Origin: Pseudomonadota bacterium | GTDB taxonomy: Bacteria > Cyanobacteriota > Vampirovibrionia > Obscuribacterales > Obscuribacteraceae | Length of the DNA: 49,782 bases | Assembly: GCA_021324135.1 (NCBI GenBank) | Contig: JAJPJO010000320.1 | Span: forward strand, 1-49,782 | Direction: 5' to 3' | Part shown: one piece after another, positions 24,801 through 32,496 of the stretch | How positions within the stretch are numbered: the first letter of the stretch is position 1 | Layout of the letters: the number at the start of each line of letters is the position of its first letter | Notes under the pieces: model-generated | Told to the model about the DNA's origin: nothing | The model's database searches: none | The model's input: only the letters and a program-made list of their open reading frames with translations | Made by a program: the position numbers and the translations under genes

Positions 24801-26238
24801 AGTTGCTTGCCAGGGTGGGGTTGCCGTTGAGCGCATAACTGTAGCCCAGCCAGGTAAGCACGTCAATCAGCCTGGCACCGCCGTTGTCGTGCGAAACTTC
24901 TTTGTAGACCTGGAGGAACAGCTTGATCGCCTCTTCGTAATCAGCTTCGAGGAATCGTCGCTTGGCCTCGCGCATCTTGCGATACAACCAGGAGCTCGGT
25001 GCCGTGCTGCGCTCCAGATCTTCAGCCAATTTCTTGATGCGGTCGCGCGCTTTGCGCCCGGCTGCAAAAGTCTTATCGTAGGCCTTGTCGAGCACGGCCT
25101 TCTTCTTGCGACAACTCTGGATCGAATCGATCGCAGCATACGCCGAGGCAATGTCGCTGCCCGCATCTCCCAGAATCATGGTGGGGGGCGCCGGCACAGG
25201 CAGCTTAGCGCGCTCATCCGGAGCGCCGCCGGCGCTCGAGCCCGCACCGGATACGACACCATCGCCGTTGCCGGTGTCTGGTGAATCTGAACCTTTCTTC
25301 AGTGCCTCCTCGAGCTCAGGTAAGGCCTCGAGCCGTTCTTTTGGAGCACCCAGATATGGTATCGAATTTAGAGGCGCCTTGAGCATGCGCTTGAGTAGAA
25401 CGGCCGATTCCCTTATGTAGGGAGAGGGATGATCGAGCAGCACCTTGAGAGTGCGCGACTCATCCGGGGCAATGAAATCTCGTTTTTTAAAAAGCAGGCA
25501 ATCATCACCGCCGCCCAGCTGCTTATACAGAGCAGGATCGATGGCGATCATTAAGAGCGACATATGGATCACCCAGCAGGAAAAATTATCGACATCCGGG
25601 TCGTAGTCATTTTCCGTGCGCCCGGGATGTTGATAATTAGGATGCCCTATTTCGAGGCTCTTCCGCCCAGCCAGAGCAGGAACGAAGAGAGCATCGTAGT
25701 CGACCAGACGCAGCCCTGCCGGTGATACCATGATATTGCCGTGCTGCAGGTCACCATGGGCGATACCAGCTCCCTCCATCTCGCCGACGAGCTTGTGAAA
25801 CTCTTTCAGCAGGGCAGTGATTTTCTCGCTGTTCTGGTAATACTTGTCGACGTACTGGTCGAGTGTTTCCCCTTCCACCCAGATCATCTTCAGGCAGGGG
25901 AACCATTCCTTCTTAATTTTGATGCCTTCCTCGAGATAATGGAAATCGACCGTCGAGTCAAGGTCATCAAAGAGGATGAAATCACTTATGTGCCTGTAGC
26001 GTTCTTTTTGCTCAGGTCTTTCGCTCAAGAAACATCTCACGGCAAAAGATTGTTCGCCGGCCGTCAGTTTGTAAACGCTGGCAAATGTGCCGCTGGCGCA
26101 GCGCGGCAATCCAAGAGGATTGAGCGCCACGACAGATTGTTTCAACTCAGGATCGGCAAAGCAAATCTTCGGATTCTGGATTGCTTCGTTGTACTCCTGG
26201 GGGGTCGGCCAATACCGCATCCGCGTCTCTCGGTCCAT
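21874..26238 (-). CDS. Giant protein: kinase-like N-terminal domain with long helical-repeat region
   Basis: 1454 residues from the ATG at 26238; ATG 26220 (MRYWPTPQEYN) and GTG 26265 are alternatives. The first 270 residues are a Hanks-related kinase fold of a branch common in Planctomycetota and other environmental bacteria. Seen: a glycine loop region SGTFASVYKL; a conserved block FAVRCFL where the usual Lys is Arg; a catalytic loop HGDLQHGN (from residue 161) in place of HRDLKPxN; and LVDYD in place of DFG. The Asp of HGD and the Asn remain. Activity is plausible but the Lys to Arg change makes it uncertain. A Gly/Ser/Pro linker at about 330-365 precedes about 1050 residues of repeated helices, first TPR-like (YEEAIKLFLQVYKEV), then HEAT-like. 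No signal peptide, so cytoplasmic. It may be a signalling scaffold. Substrate unknown. Confidence 0.8.
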   Translation of the reverse strand: MDRETRMRYWPTPQEYNEAIQNPKICFADPELKQSVVALNPLGLPRCASGTFASVYKLTAGEQSFAVRCFLSERPEQKERYRHISDFILFDDLDSTVDFHYLEEGIKIKKEWFPCLKMIWVEGETLDQYVDKYYQNSEKITALLKEFHKLVGEMEGAGIAHGDLQHGNIMVSPAGLRLVDYDALFVPALAGRKSLEIGHPNYQHPGRTENDYDPDVDNFSCWVIHMSLLMIAIDPALYKQLGGGDDCLLFKKRDFIAPDESRTLKVLLDHPSPYIRESAVLLKRMLKAPLNSIPYLGAPKERLEALPELEEALKKGSDSPDTGNGDGVVSGAGSSAGGAPDERAKLPVPAPPTMILGDAGSDIASAYAAIDSIQSCRKKKAVLDKAYDKTFAAGRKARDRIKKLAEDLERSTAPSSWLYRKMREAKRRFLEADYEEAIKLFLQVYKEVSHDNGGARLIDVLTWLGYSYALNGNPTLASNYFLLALNAAKADAEDEISFAQLTALSLAICRYESGNEALAFKILDDNRGLLIGLSELFSKESPNVFLRRSPTFYLLQSYGLQLLMTNEHQTAKMSSEVASTQNTLAREVLHSAMMLLDRIAEEQPASCDERMLDAGMTLGSGLFRSKLYGMAQHAFFDLARISGRLNSPQTAKLAKFCGAVAISVDNPNLKVLRLLSDWGTISEQQLLDMAITAKAFVSQSDIANLLVSIGAAFSKINSSSESREAVNVLLKFAISCRGSVDDPVITLIESLDQDLMLACLQSSYLAESADSGILDRFARRLLERRSTKALSIIVNYLAESGDEKRLTCILALIANKDEVGVFRSVLRWVVTNGDQPSLKSSPTEKPLRVAGQAASESNLRKLNTILNSCRMEVGHLFERLDEMEVQLGSQKTRDSKAMDQCLATVDLLQTFRSLLKVIGQTEQADEIAQRLTAGDYEKVLQWWIAGTAGQEMYEKIADFSVIIVATERLDLLQSICHYLWSGKLVDGLNFVCHHLLSNNQLNALIEVSLLIAAESSFDLFDAIIAQFVERVDGKTLLAFCDRLIERTTGTERARSLELLTKCLMRGKRQSVLANLLEHLLEQGAINWLAPMALSFLGAAYSTSVLSALVAKNDFQTIGRIVRMIASFQEGLDELMKLLRDGGVKYDITCAIFIAALKDCRDSLAVMHESLEEEKERRLAEPSKSEAQEQGWLELNVELPGLMRALHNLRTFDFPGELDADLADPIAETLDEQYDDLIVLSVFMLLDENDVEAIPYMVVELAEHKKSACIFRIAEALAEHERYSILHQMTERLMEAGFPFTVVNLAISLIDSHGFKTFKSLTEAMIDNGHNHDAIAELIIHAAEHNTKIADIIVRQLSHNDQGQLLKSLALRLAREKRFDALTLVLNELLAAEQIDLSSEFDTICDAAGKDGVEPLAQWLIELGLAEAVAKRAALLKESGRGKEASSWLSWLENA

Positions 26239-26348
26239 CAATATGCCACATCTAAGATAGTACACCGATGTGATCGAAGTTGGGCCTGGTGAGTAAAACT
26301 CGATAAGCAGCTGCTAAAATAGCCTACCGATTTAATGGGGAGCCGGCC

Positions 26349-27479
26349 ATGGCAAAGCAAAGGCAAAGGATCAGATACGCTCATGCGGCGATGTTGCTCG
26401 GCATCTTTGTCCTTTTCTCGTGTACATCCGCGGCACAGGGAAATACAACGGCGAAACAACGACCGGCACCAGATCAAGGGGAGAGCAAGGAATTGCAGAG
26501 GAAGCAAATCAAATATAAAAATCCGCTCTGGAGCGGTTATTTTGCCGACCCGGCTGTGATTAAAGAGGCACATTGTTACTATGCCTTCGGCACAGGCGAG
26601 GCGGCAGGCGGCAAGCGATTTCCCGTGCTGCGCTCCTATGACCTCGTCAACTGGCAGGCGCTTGAGGGTGCCCTCTTGCCCGTGGCGGATCCTAAGTTGA
26701 AAGATTATTGGGCGCCGGAGCCCTGCAAGAGCGGTGATGATTTCATTCTCTTTTATTCAGCCGGATCCCCGGACGGCCTGGACCATCAATTGCGAGTGGC
26801 CAGATCGAAGCAGCCGCAAGGTCCCTATCGAGATTGTGGCAAAGTGCTCATTCCTCAAGAGCCGTTTTCAATCGACCCGCATCCCTTTCTAGATGATGAT
26901 GGGCGCTGGTACCTTTTCTTTGTCAAAGACGAGCTGGAGGGCGAGCGTCCCGGCACTGCCATTGCAGTTGTGCCGTTGACTGCGGATCTGCTCTCGACGG
27001 ACGGCGCAGTGCGCACCATTTTGAAGCCGTCGGCCGATTGGCAGGTATTCGGGCGCAATAGAGAATGGTATGGGCGCAAATGGAAAGAATGGTACTGCAT
27101 CGAGGGTCCTTACGTAATCAAACGCGGTGGCAAGTACTATTGTTTCTACAGCGGCGGCTGCTGGGAGACCCCGGGATATGGTCTGGCCTATGCCGTAGCC
27201 GACAATGTTCAGGGACCCTATAAAGATTTCGGCACCACCGATGGTGCAGCCGTCCTGCATGGAAACGAGCAGCTGATCGGTCCGGGACATAACAGCATCG
27301 TCGAGGGTCCGGATGGTCAGGATTACGTGGTTTATCATGCCTGGGACAAAGAGCACACAGCCCGGCGAATATGCATTGATCCGCTGATCTGGAAAGACGG
27401 GGTTCCTCGTTGCGACGGGCCGAAAACCGAAGGAACGATGCTCATAAAGGATCTTTCTACAACTTCAGCCTGTCCTTAA
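26349..27479 (+). CDS. Glycoside hydrolase family 43-like protein, exported lipoprotein candidate
   Basis: 376 residues. The N-terminal hydrophobic segment (AAMLLGIFVLFSC) ends in a plausible lipobox L-F-S-C with Cys25, so it may be lipid-anchored after export; otherwise cleavage follows AAQG. The rest is a five-bladed beta-propeller of GH43 type. The three catalytic acids are in place: Asp67 in FADPAV (base), Asp176 in IDPHPF (pKa modulator) and Glu252 in IEGPYV (acid). Repeated motifs such as WAPEP and YYCFYSGG also fit. GH43 enzymes mostly hydrolyse arabinan or xylan side chains; the sugar cannot be decided here. The 3' end overlaps the convergent peptidase gene by 23 bases. The upstream region to the giant kinase-like gene is divergent. 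Confidence 0.85.
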   Translation: MAKQRQRIRYAHAAMLLGIFVLFSCTSAAQGNTTAKQRPAPDQGESKELQRKQIKYKNPLWSGYFADPAVIKEAHCYYAFGTGEAAGGKRFPVLRSYDLVNWQALEGALLPVADPKLKDYWAPEPCKSGDDFILFYSAGSPDGLDHQLRVARSKQPQGPYRDCGKVLIPQEPFSIDPHPFLDDDGRWYLFFVKDELEGERPGTAIAVVPLTADLLSTDGAVRTILKPSADWQVFGRNREWYGRKWKEWYCIEGPYVIKRGGKYYCFYSGGCWETPGYGLAYAVADNVQGPYKDFGTTDGAAVLHGNEQLIGPGHNSIVEGPDGQDYVVYHAWDKEHTARRICIDPLIWKDGVPRCDGPKTEGTMLIKDLSTTSACP

Positions 27480-28530
27480 TCCAGGCCTTCAATCGCGGAT
27501 AGTTATTGCGCACATCTTCGGTATCCTTGCCCTGAGCGCCGAGCAATCCGGCAAATGTTTCGGCAAATGCTTCCTTGCATCCGGTGTAACCGGGTTTGGT
27601 GTAGTACCACAGGCGGTGACGCTCGTCCTCTGACATGGCATCGACGTCGGCTTTGTACAAATCGAGCACCGCGGGCGTTTTTGTAAAATAATTCGAGCAG
27701 ACATCGACCGCATGACCGAGTTCGTGCAAGAGCACGTTGCGCACCGATTCTGCGTCAAAGGCTATGTCGGTGAGCCTGGTAGTGCCAGGAATCAGCTGGC
27801 GCTCATAAATATATACGTCCTTGCCGTAGCAGCGAGCCGCATCCTGCGCCAGGTGCAAGCCCTCGTCATCGAGCTTTCCCTTGAGCATGTCCGGCCAGCG
27901 ATCGGTAATGTTGGGAGAGATGTTGACGGTTGCACCACCGCTGTTAAGAATCTCATATATGTTTGACGGCAGGGAAGCCAGGACTCTCCTCACGGTATTG
28001 ACAGTACCCTCGCTAACCTGCGGATGATCGAATTGAGGCGATACTATGTTTATCCGATCTTTGAACTCTAATGCAGCGCCGGATGAGGCGCTCGACGTCA
28101 AGCTTTTGATCGTCGGTTCAGAATGTGACTCATAAAGTTTGGTGCCAGTTATATGATTGATGTAAGCAATCATCTGCCCGCATCCTTTTGCGATCTTGGG
28201 ATCAGGTGCGGTTTTCAAACATTGCTCGTATTGTGATTTGGCATCCTGGATCTCGTTCATGCGCATGAGAGTATTGCCGAGCACGTAGTGCGCCTTCCAG
28301 GAATCCGGCTCGCCTTCGAGCACTCGCTCGAAAAATTCACGGGCTCTGGAGTATTGTCCGGAATTGTAGTAAGCAATTCCCGGCCGGATGCTCGTCTTAC
28401 CCAGCCCGGGTATCGCACAAATAACAGTCAGAAGACAGAATGATAGAAGCAGAAGTGCAAGACTTTTTGAAAAAGTCTTGAGCGCATCAAAATGGATCCT
28501 TGTAATCGAGCTTATCAACTGCCTTTTCAA
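27457..28530 (-). CDS. Exported TPR protein with zincin metallopeptidase domain
   Basis: 357 residues from a TTG start at 28530, supported by GGAGAG 6 bases upstream and by the absence of another start before the signal segment. That segment (LALLLLSFCLLTVICAIPG) is a signal peptide or anchor. Two TPR units follow (about 50-120: PGIAYYNSGQYSRAREFFERVL, NEIQDAKSQYEQCLK). The C-terminal 180 residues are a zinc-peptidase-like domain with HELGHAVD (His269, Glu270, His273) and a downstream EAFAETFAG glutamate that could be the third zinc ligand, as in gluzincins. The arrangement resembles the anthrax-lethal-factor-like zincin family, but I cannot confirm it. Probably acts outside the cytoplasmic membrane. 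It is a rare fusion, with the TPR part probably presenting the substrate. Confidence 0.78.
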   Translation of the reverse strand: MKRQLISSITRIHFDALKTFSKSLALLLLSFCLLTVICAIPGLGKTSIRPGIAYYNSGQYSRAREFFERVLEGEPDSWKAHYVLGNTLMRMNEIQDAKSQYEQCLKTAPDPKIAKGCGQMIAYINHITGTKLYESHSEPTIKSLTSSASSGAALEFKDRINIVSPQFDHPQVSEGTVNTVRRVLASLPSNIYEILNSGGATVNISPNITDRWPDMLKGKLDDEGLHLAQDAARCYGKDVYIYERQLIPGTTRLTDIAFDAESVRNVLLHELGHAVDVCSNYFTKTPAVLDLYKADVDAMSEDERHRLWYYTKPGYTGCKEAFAETFAGLLGAQGKDTEDVRNNYPRLKAWIKDRLKL

Positions 28531-28924
28531 TGTATGCTCTCCATCAGTAATCAGCCGCCTCGAGGCTTGCGGTCATTGTTTCTTCAAGCAGCGCTATAAT
28601 GCGAACAATGATGCAGCAATGATTTCACTCGATCACGATTGTTGGCGGCAAATGCAGTCCCAATCGTTTCATTCGCGGTGAATATTGCCTAGCAGGGGGG
28701 AACTTCTCAAGTCAGTCTCATGCCCATCCAGCCTCAGTTCGACTGCTGCGGCGCCGCTGGCGAAATAGTATAAAGCATCTCAGGCTCTGATGACACGGTC
28801 AAGTCATCAGCCAGACATCATCGGCGCTGGATCGGCAGGCAGGACTGATTGAGAAATGCACGCCTTGAAAATCCCCGCTCGAGCAGCCGAATCCACTTCA
28901 GTACGCACAGGAGTACCCACAACG
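28531..28924. other. Intergenic stretch with candidate promoter and inverted repeat
   Basis: About 390 bases between two divergent genes. TATAAT occurs at 28595-28600 and TATAAA at 28769-28774, neither with a convincing -35 box. An inverted repeat CTGATGAC/GTCATCAG lies at 28787-28794 and 28803-28810. No open frame here looks like a gene. Confidence 0.5.
28787..28810. promoter_or_regulatory. Inverted repeat upstream of the duplicated-domain gene
   Basis: Perfect eight-base arms CTGATGAC and GTCATCAG are separated by 8 bases. They lie 14 bases after a TATAAA and 115 bases before the start at 28925, so a regulator binding site near a promoter, or a 5'-leader hairpin, is possible. Confidence 0.4.
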
Positions 28925-30163
28925 ATGTTTGATCAATCAAGCCTCAAAGGCAGAAGAGCGGCTGGTTCGCTCTTGCTTTCATCGACACTAGCCCTGGTGC
29001 TTACCTGCCCCTCTACTTTGCCTGCCAGTGCAGCGAATAAGGCGGTCAGGGCAAAAGAAACAAGCAGCCAGTCCAAGACGAATAAGAGCGCGACCAGGAC
29101 CGACAAAGGCTCTCAGAGCCGCGCCGAGAAGCTGGCACTGCTGCAAAGGGTCATGGACAACGTTAACTCTCCCTCTACCGTAAGCATCGATGAGTTGATT
29201 GCAGTGCAAGAGAAGAAAACCATGCAAAGCATAGACCAGGACGATACCACTTCTGATGAAGAGAAGCAGAAGCAGAAGGATGAATACAGCAATCATATGG
29301 CGAAGAAACTGGCACGCCTGAAACAACTTCTGAGCGAGAAGCATATAAATCTGACCGATGCTTATATGGATGCCATGCTCGAGCAATGCGATAAGTGCTG
29401 GTCAGCGCAAGACTACAAAGATGTAGCTGCCTACTCCGATCTGATCAAGTCTCACCTCTTTCGAACTTTCAAAGGAAGCGAATTCGGAGAGATCTGCGAA
29501 AGAGCAGGGAAGCGAGCCACCGCGCTTATGGAGCCGATCCTGGATCAGCTGCAGTCGGAGGAAGAGTCCGGCAAGTTTACAGATGCACCGCTAAGCGCCG
29601 ATGCGAGCGAGACAAAGACAAAGCCCGAGCAGATTGCCGATGTTGCTGTAGAGAAAAAGACAGAATCGAGCGTCGTGATCAGCAAGGATGTGAAACCAAC
29701 CCCTGAGCGCGCCGAAAAGCTGGCAATCATGAGAAAAATGTTCGAGGTCATCAAGGTTCCAGTCGATGTCGACAGCGTCATGCAACAAGGGGCAAGCAAA
29801 ACTATTGAGACGATCGTAAAAGATCAGAAACTCACTGATGCAGAGAAGAAGGAGCAGAGCCATGCCTATTTGAGGCGTGCCGCCAGAGAAACAGCAAGGT
29901 TGAAGCAACTGCTCGCTGAGCGCCACATGGACTTCGGCGATCTTTTCAGCGGCGCCTTGATCGATGAATTAGACAAGGTCTGGTCGATGAGCGACTACCA
30001 CGATCTGGCTACATTGCTGAGATTGGAAGGCTCACCGGCAATCAAAAAATTCCCCGATCTCTGGCCTGAGATTTGCAACAATGCCGGTCAGCAGGTGGCA
30101 GGCACCCTGACTCCTATAATGACGCAACTGGATGAGGACGAGCGGGCCGGCAAGTTCGATTGA
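28925..30163 (+). CDS. Secreted protein with two tandem copies of a helical domain
   Basis: 412 residues from the ATG at 28925, chosen because AGGAG lies 11 bases upstream and the signal peptide then starts at the right place (LLLSSTLALVLTC, cleavage near PASA). The ATG at 28856 would add 23 unlikely residues. The mature protein is two copies of a domain of about 150 residues (65-218 and 260-412). Both open with RAEKLA, both have ARLKQLL[SA]E[KR]H in the middle, a W-[SM]-x-x-DY motif, an EIC motif, and end with AGKF or SGKF. A Lys/Thr/Glu-rich linker joins them. The domain is helical and has no catalytic motif that I recognise. The gap to the convergent transporter operon is 16 bases. The function is unknown. 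Confidence 0.75.
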   Translation: MFDQSSLKGRRAAGSLLLSSTLALVLTCPSTLPASAANKAVRAKETSSQSKTNKSATRTDKGSQSRAEKLALLQRVMDNVNSPSTVSIDELIAVQEKKTMQSIDQDDTTSDEEKQKQKDEYSNHMAKKLARLKQLLSEKHINLTDAYMDAMLEQCDKCWSAQDYKDVAAYSDLIKSHLFRTFKGSEFGEICERAGKRATALMEPILDQLQSEEESGKFTDAPLSADASETKTKPEQIADVAVEKKTESSVVISKDVKPTPERAEKLAIMRKMFEVIKVPVDVDSVMQQGASKTIETIVKDQKLTDAEKKEQSHAYLRRAARETARLKQLLAERHMDFGDLFSGALIDELDKVWSMSDYHDLATLLRLEGSPAIKKFPDLWPEICNNAGQQVAGTLTPIMTQLDEDERAGKFD

Positions 30164-30179
30164 TGCCTGCCAAAAGCGT

Positions 30180-31370
30180 TCAAATCAACTGGCGCTTGAA
30201 TCGTTGTGTGCTCACAAGGAGAACGGCGAGAGCAAATAAAGCCAGAGCCAACATCTGAGGCCAGAGCATGGCAAGTGTGTCTCCTTTCAGTATTATGCTC
30301 CTGTTCAAAAAAGCATAGTATCGCAGCGGATCAAACAATGAAATGGATTGCAGGAAGGGCGGCATTGTATCGAGCGGAACGACGGTTCCGGAAAGTAGAA
30401 TCAGCGGAATGTTGATGAAGAAGGACGCCAGCTGCGCCTGCCGCTGCGTCTGATAGATGGAGCCCAGCATCATACCGACGCCTATAGCAACAAAAATGTA
30501 CATGGCCGAGGCGGACAAGAGAAGCAAGAGGCTGCCTCGGCATGGCATGCCGAAAATGAGATAGGCCGCGGCGACCGCCAAACACACATCGGCAAGCAGA
30601 AACACTACCAGCGGTATCAACTTAGCAAATAGAATTTCCCAGGTTCTTGCCGGAGTCATGAGCAACTGCTCCATCGTGCCACTCTCACGCTCGCGCAGAA
30701 CCGTAGCTGCCGCCACCAGAGTGCCGGTCAAAGTCAAGGTGGCGCCGAGAATGCCCGGAAGAAACGCCCAACTGCTGTATTGCCCGGGGTTGTAGAGAAT
30801 GTTGGCGCGAGGGTCGATTAAATCGGCTCCGGGTCTTTCATCCACCTCTCCGGCTTGTTTGTTGATCGAATTTTTCGTCGGCTTTTCCTTTTCAGAGGGG
30901 CTGGTGTGCGGTGGTTCGAACTGATTGATGGTACGCAATACATAAGCGCTCGCGATGCCGGCGACATAAGCATTGGTGCCGTCGATCAAAACCTGCACCT
31001 TGGCGGTCTTCCCCTCGGCAATCTGCTTCGAGAAATCAGATGGAATGACGATGGCGACGTCTTTCTGGCTCTTCTCCAGCTGGCGCTCGAGTTTGTCCTC
31101 ATCGCTCGCGTATTCGGTTTTTGAAAACAAGCCGGTCGCCTCCAGCTTATCTATGAGGCGGCGACTGTCCTCAGTCCTTGCATGATCGACGACCGCCATG
31201 CTTAACTTCCGCACCTGCGGATCAATGGCTGCTCCGAGGATGAGGAGCTGAACCACGGGTGGTACCAGGATCAGAAAGATAAGATACTTGTTTCGCAATA
31301 TCTCTCTCGTTTCCTTCAAAACGATCGCCGATAAGCGGCTCGACAAAATTGGTTCCATTACAGAGTTCAC
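30180..31370 (-). CDS. ABC-2 type transporter permease (YbhR/YhhJ-like)
   Basis: 396 residues from a GTG at 31370, supported by AAGGAG 8 bases upstream; the ATG four codons later (31358) is the alternative, and earlier in-frame starts overlap the upstream gene. It has the ABC-2 layout: a first membrane helix (YLIFLILVPPVVQLLILGAAI), an exterior domain of about 200 residues with VLIDGTNAYVAG, then five helices from about 230 on, including the family motif LRERESGTMEQLLMTP. Exporters of this type move drugs, lipids or other hydrophobic compounds. It is last in a tight four-gene operon: HlyD-like, double ATPase, permease, permease. The two permeases are presumably a heterodimer. The exterior domain has a Pro/Lys-rich insert (HTSPSEKEKPTK) that looks like a variable loop. 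Confidence 0.88.
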   Translation of the reverse strand: MNSVMEPILSSRLSAIVLKETREILRNKYLIFLILVPPVVQLLILGAAIDPQVRKLSMAVVDHARTEDSRRLIDKLEATGLFSKTEYASDEDKLERQLEKSQKDVAIVIPSDFSKQIAEGKTAKVQVLIDGTNAYVAGIASAYVLRTINQFEPPHTSPSEKEKPTKNSINKQAGEVDERPGADLIDPRANILYNPGQYSSWAFLPGILGATLTLTGTLVAAATVLRERESGTMEQLLMTPARTWEILFAKLIPLVVFLLADVCLAVAAAYLIFGMPCRGSLLLLLSASAMYIFVAIGVGMMLGSIYQTQRQAQLASFFINIPLILLSGTVVPLDTMPPFLQSISLFDPLRYYAFLNRSIILKGDTLAMLWPQMLALALFALAVLLVSTQRFKRQLI

Positions 31371-31375
31371 AATCC

Positions 31376-32494
31376 TCACTCCTTCTCCTGCATATCTTTT
31401 ACACCAAGCCAGCTCAACGCAAGCAAGAAGCAAGCCATGCCAAGCAAAATCAGAGGAACCGGCCAGACTTCCGGCCAACCTGTTCCTTTTACAAAGGCAT
31501 CACGGCAGAGAAAAACGAAATAACGAGCTGGAACGATCACACAAAAGAGGGAAAGAGGAAAAGGTATGTTGGCAATGGGATAAACGAAGCCCGAGAGCAA
31601 GAGGGCGGGAAAGAAACCGATGCTGGAAGTGGCCTGGACGGCCACTGTTTGCGATGATGCGTATGTGCCCAGGCAAAGCCCGAAGATGATGGAGACGAAA
31701 ACGTAAATCGGCAGCGATACCAAAAATGGTGTGGGATCGCCGGCAAATCCCAGAGAAAAAATAATCATTCCCAGCCCAATCACCAGGACGGCCATGCACA
31801 TCGATACGATGAAATAGGTGAACGATTTTCCCAGGAGATAGGCAAGAGCGTTGGCATTCGAGGCATAGACTCTGATGATCGTCTTCTGCTCTTTCTCGCG
31901 GGAGGCCGCCACGGCCGTGAGCAGAGCCGGAAACATCCACAAAACAATGGCAAAGGCACCAGGCACGATGAAGAGAGTTTCGCTTCTTCCCGGGTTGAAC
32001 CAGAGCCTCAATTCCGGCTTGACAGGGGCTTCAGGGGCACCCGGGTTCCTCATCTTCTTGAGCATGCCGAGAAAAAATAAATTCGCCCCCTCCAGACTGT
32101 TTGATACCACTTGCACATTGGCAATGTCGGTGCCGTCGATGAGCACTAAAAAAGGAGAGGTCTGGCGGCGAAAGACAAGGCGAGTAAAGCCTTTCGGAAT
32201 GCTGATTGCGGCTTTGGCCACGCCTCGGTCGATGTAGTCCTTCAACGAGCGGTTCGATTCTTGCTCGATGGGACTGAACAAATTGGCGGCATAGATTCGA
32301 TTGATATACTCTCGACTCAACTGCGTATTGTCATTGTCCCGGACCACCAGAGGTATGTTCCTCAACTCGAGCCGTATGCCGAAACCAAAGAGAAGCAGCG
32401 AGAAAAACGGCAGCAAGAATGCCAGAGCGAGGCTCAATCTGTCCCGCTTGAACTCGCTCCATTCCTTTTGCATCTGAACGAGAATGCTGTGCAT
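31376..32494 (-). CDS. ABC-2 type transporter permease (YbhS-like)
   Basis: 372 residues, ATG at 32494 with GAGGAG 5 bases upstream, the site being inside the end of the ATPase gene. The first helix is at about 20-42 (LSLALAFLLPFFSLLLFGFGI). An exterior domain of about 150 residues follows, including FLVLIDGTDIANV, which matches the VLIDGTN motif of the second permease and shows the two are paralogues. Then come further helices with SREKEQKTI, corresponding to the REREEGT-type motif. The C-terminus has FVYPIANIP and a final helix. It forms the membrane channel with the downstream permease. The gap to the ATPase is 2 bases and to the next permease 5 bases, so expression is shared. Confidence 0.88.
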   Translation of the reverse strand: MHSILVQMQKEWSEFKRDRLSLALAFLLPFFSLLLFGFGIRLELRNIPLVVRDNDNTQLSREYINRIYAANLFSPIEQESNRSLKDYIDRGVAKAAISIPKGFTRLVFRRQTSPFLVLIDGTDIANVQVVSNSLEGANLFFLGMLKKMRNPGAPEAPVKPELRLWFNPGRSETLFIVPGAFAIVLWMFPALLTAVAASREKEQKTIIRVYASNANALAYLLGKSFTYFIVSMCMAVLVIGLGMIIFSLGFAGDPTPFLVSLPIYVFVSIIFGLCLGTYASSQTVAVQATSSIGFFPALLLSGFVYPIANIPFPLSLFCVIVPARYFVFLCRDAFVKGTGWPEVWPVPLILLGMACFLLALSWLGVKDMQEKE

Positions 32495-32496
32495 GC

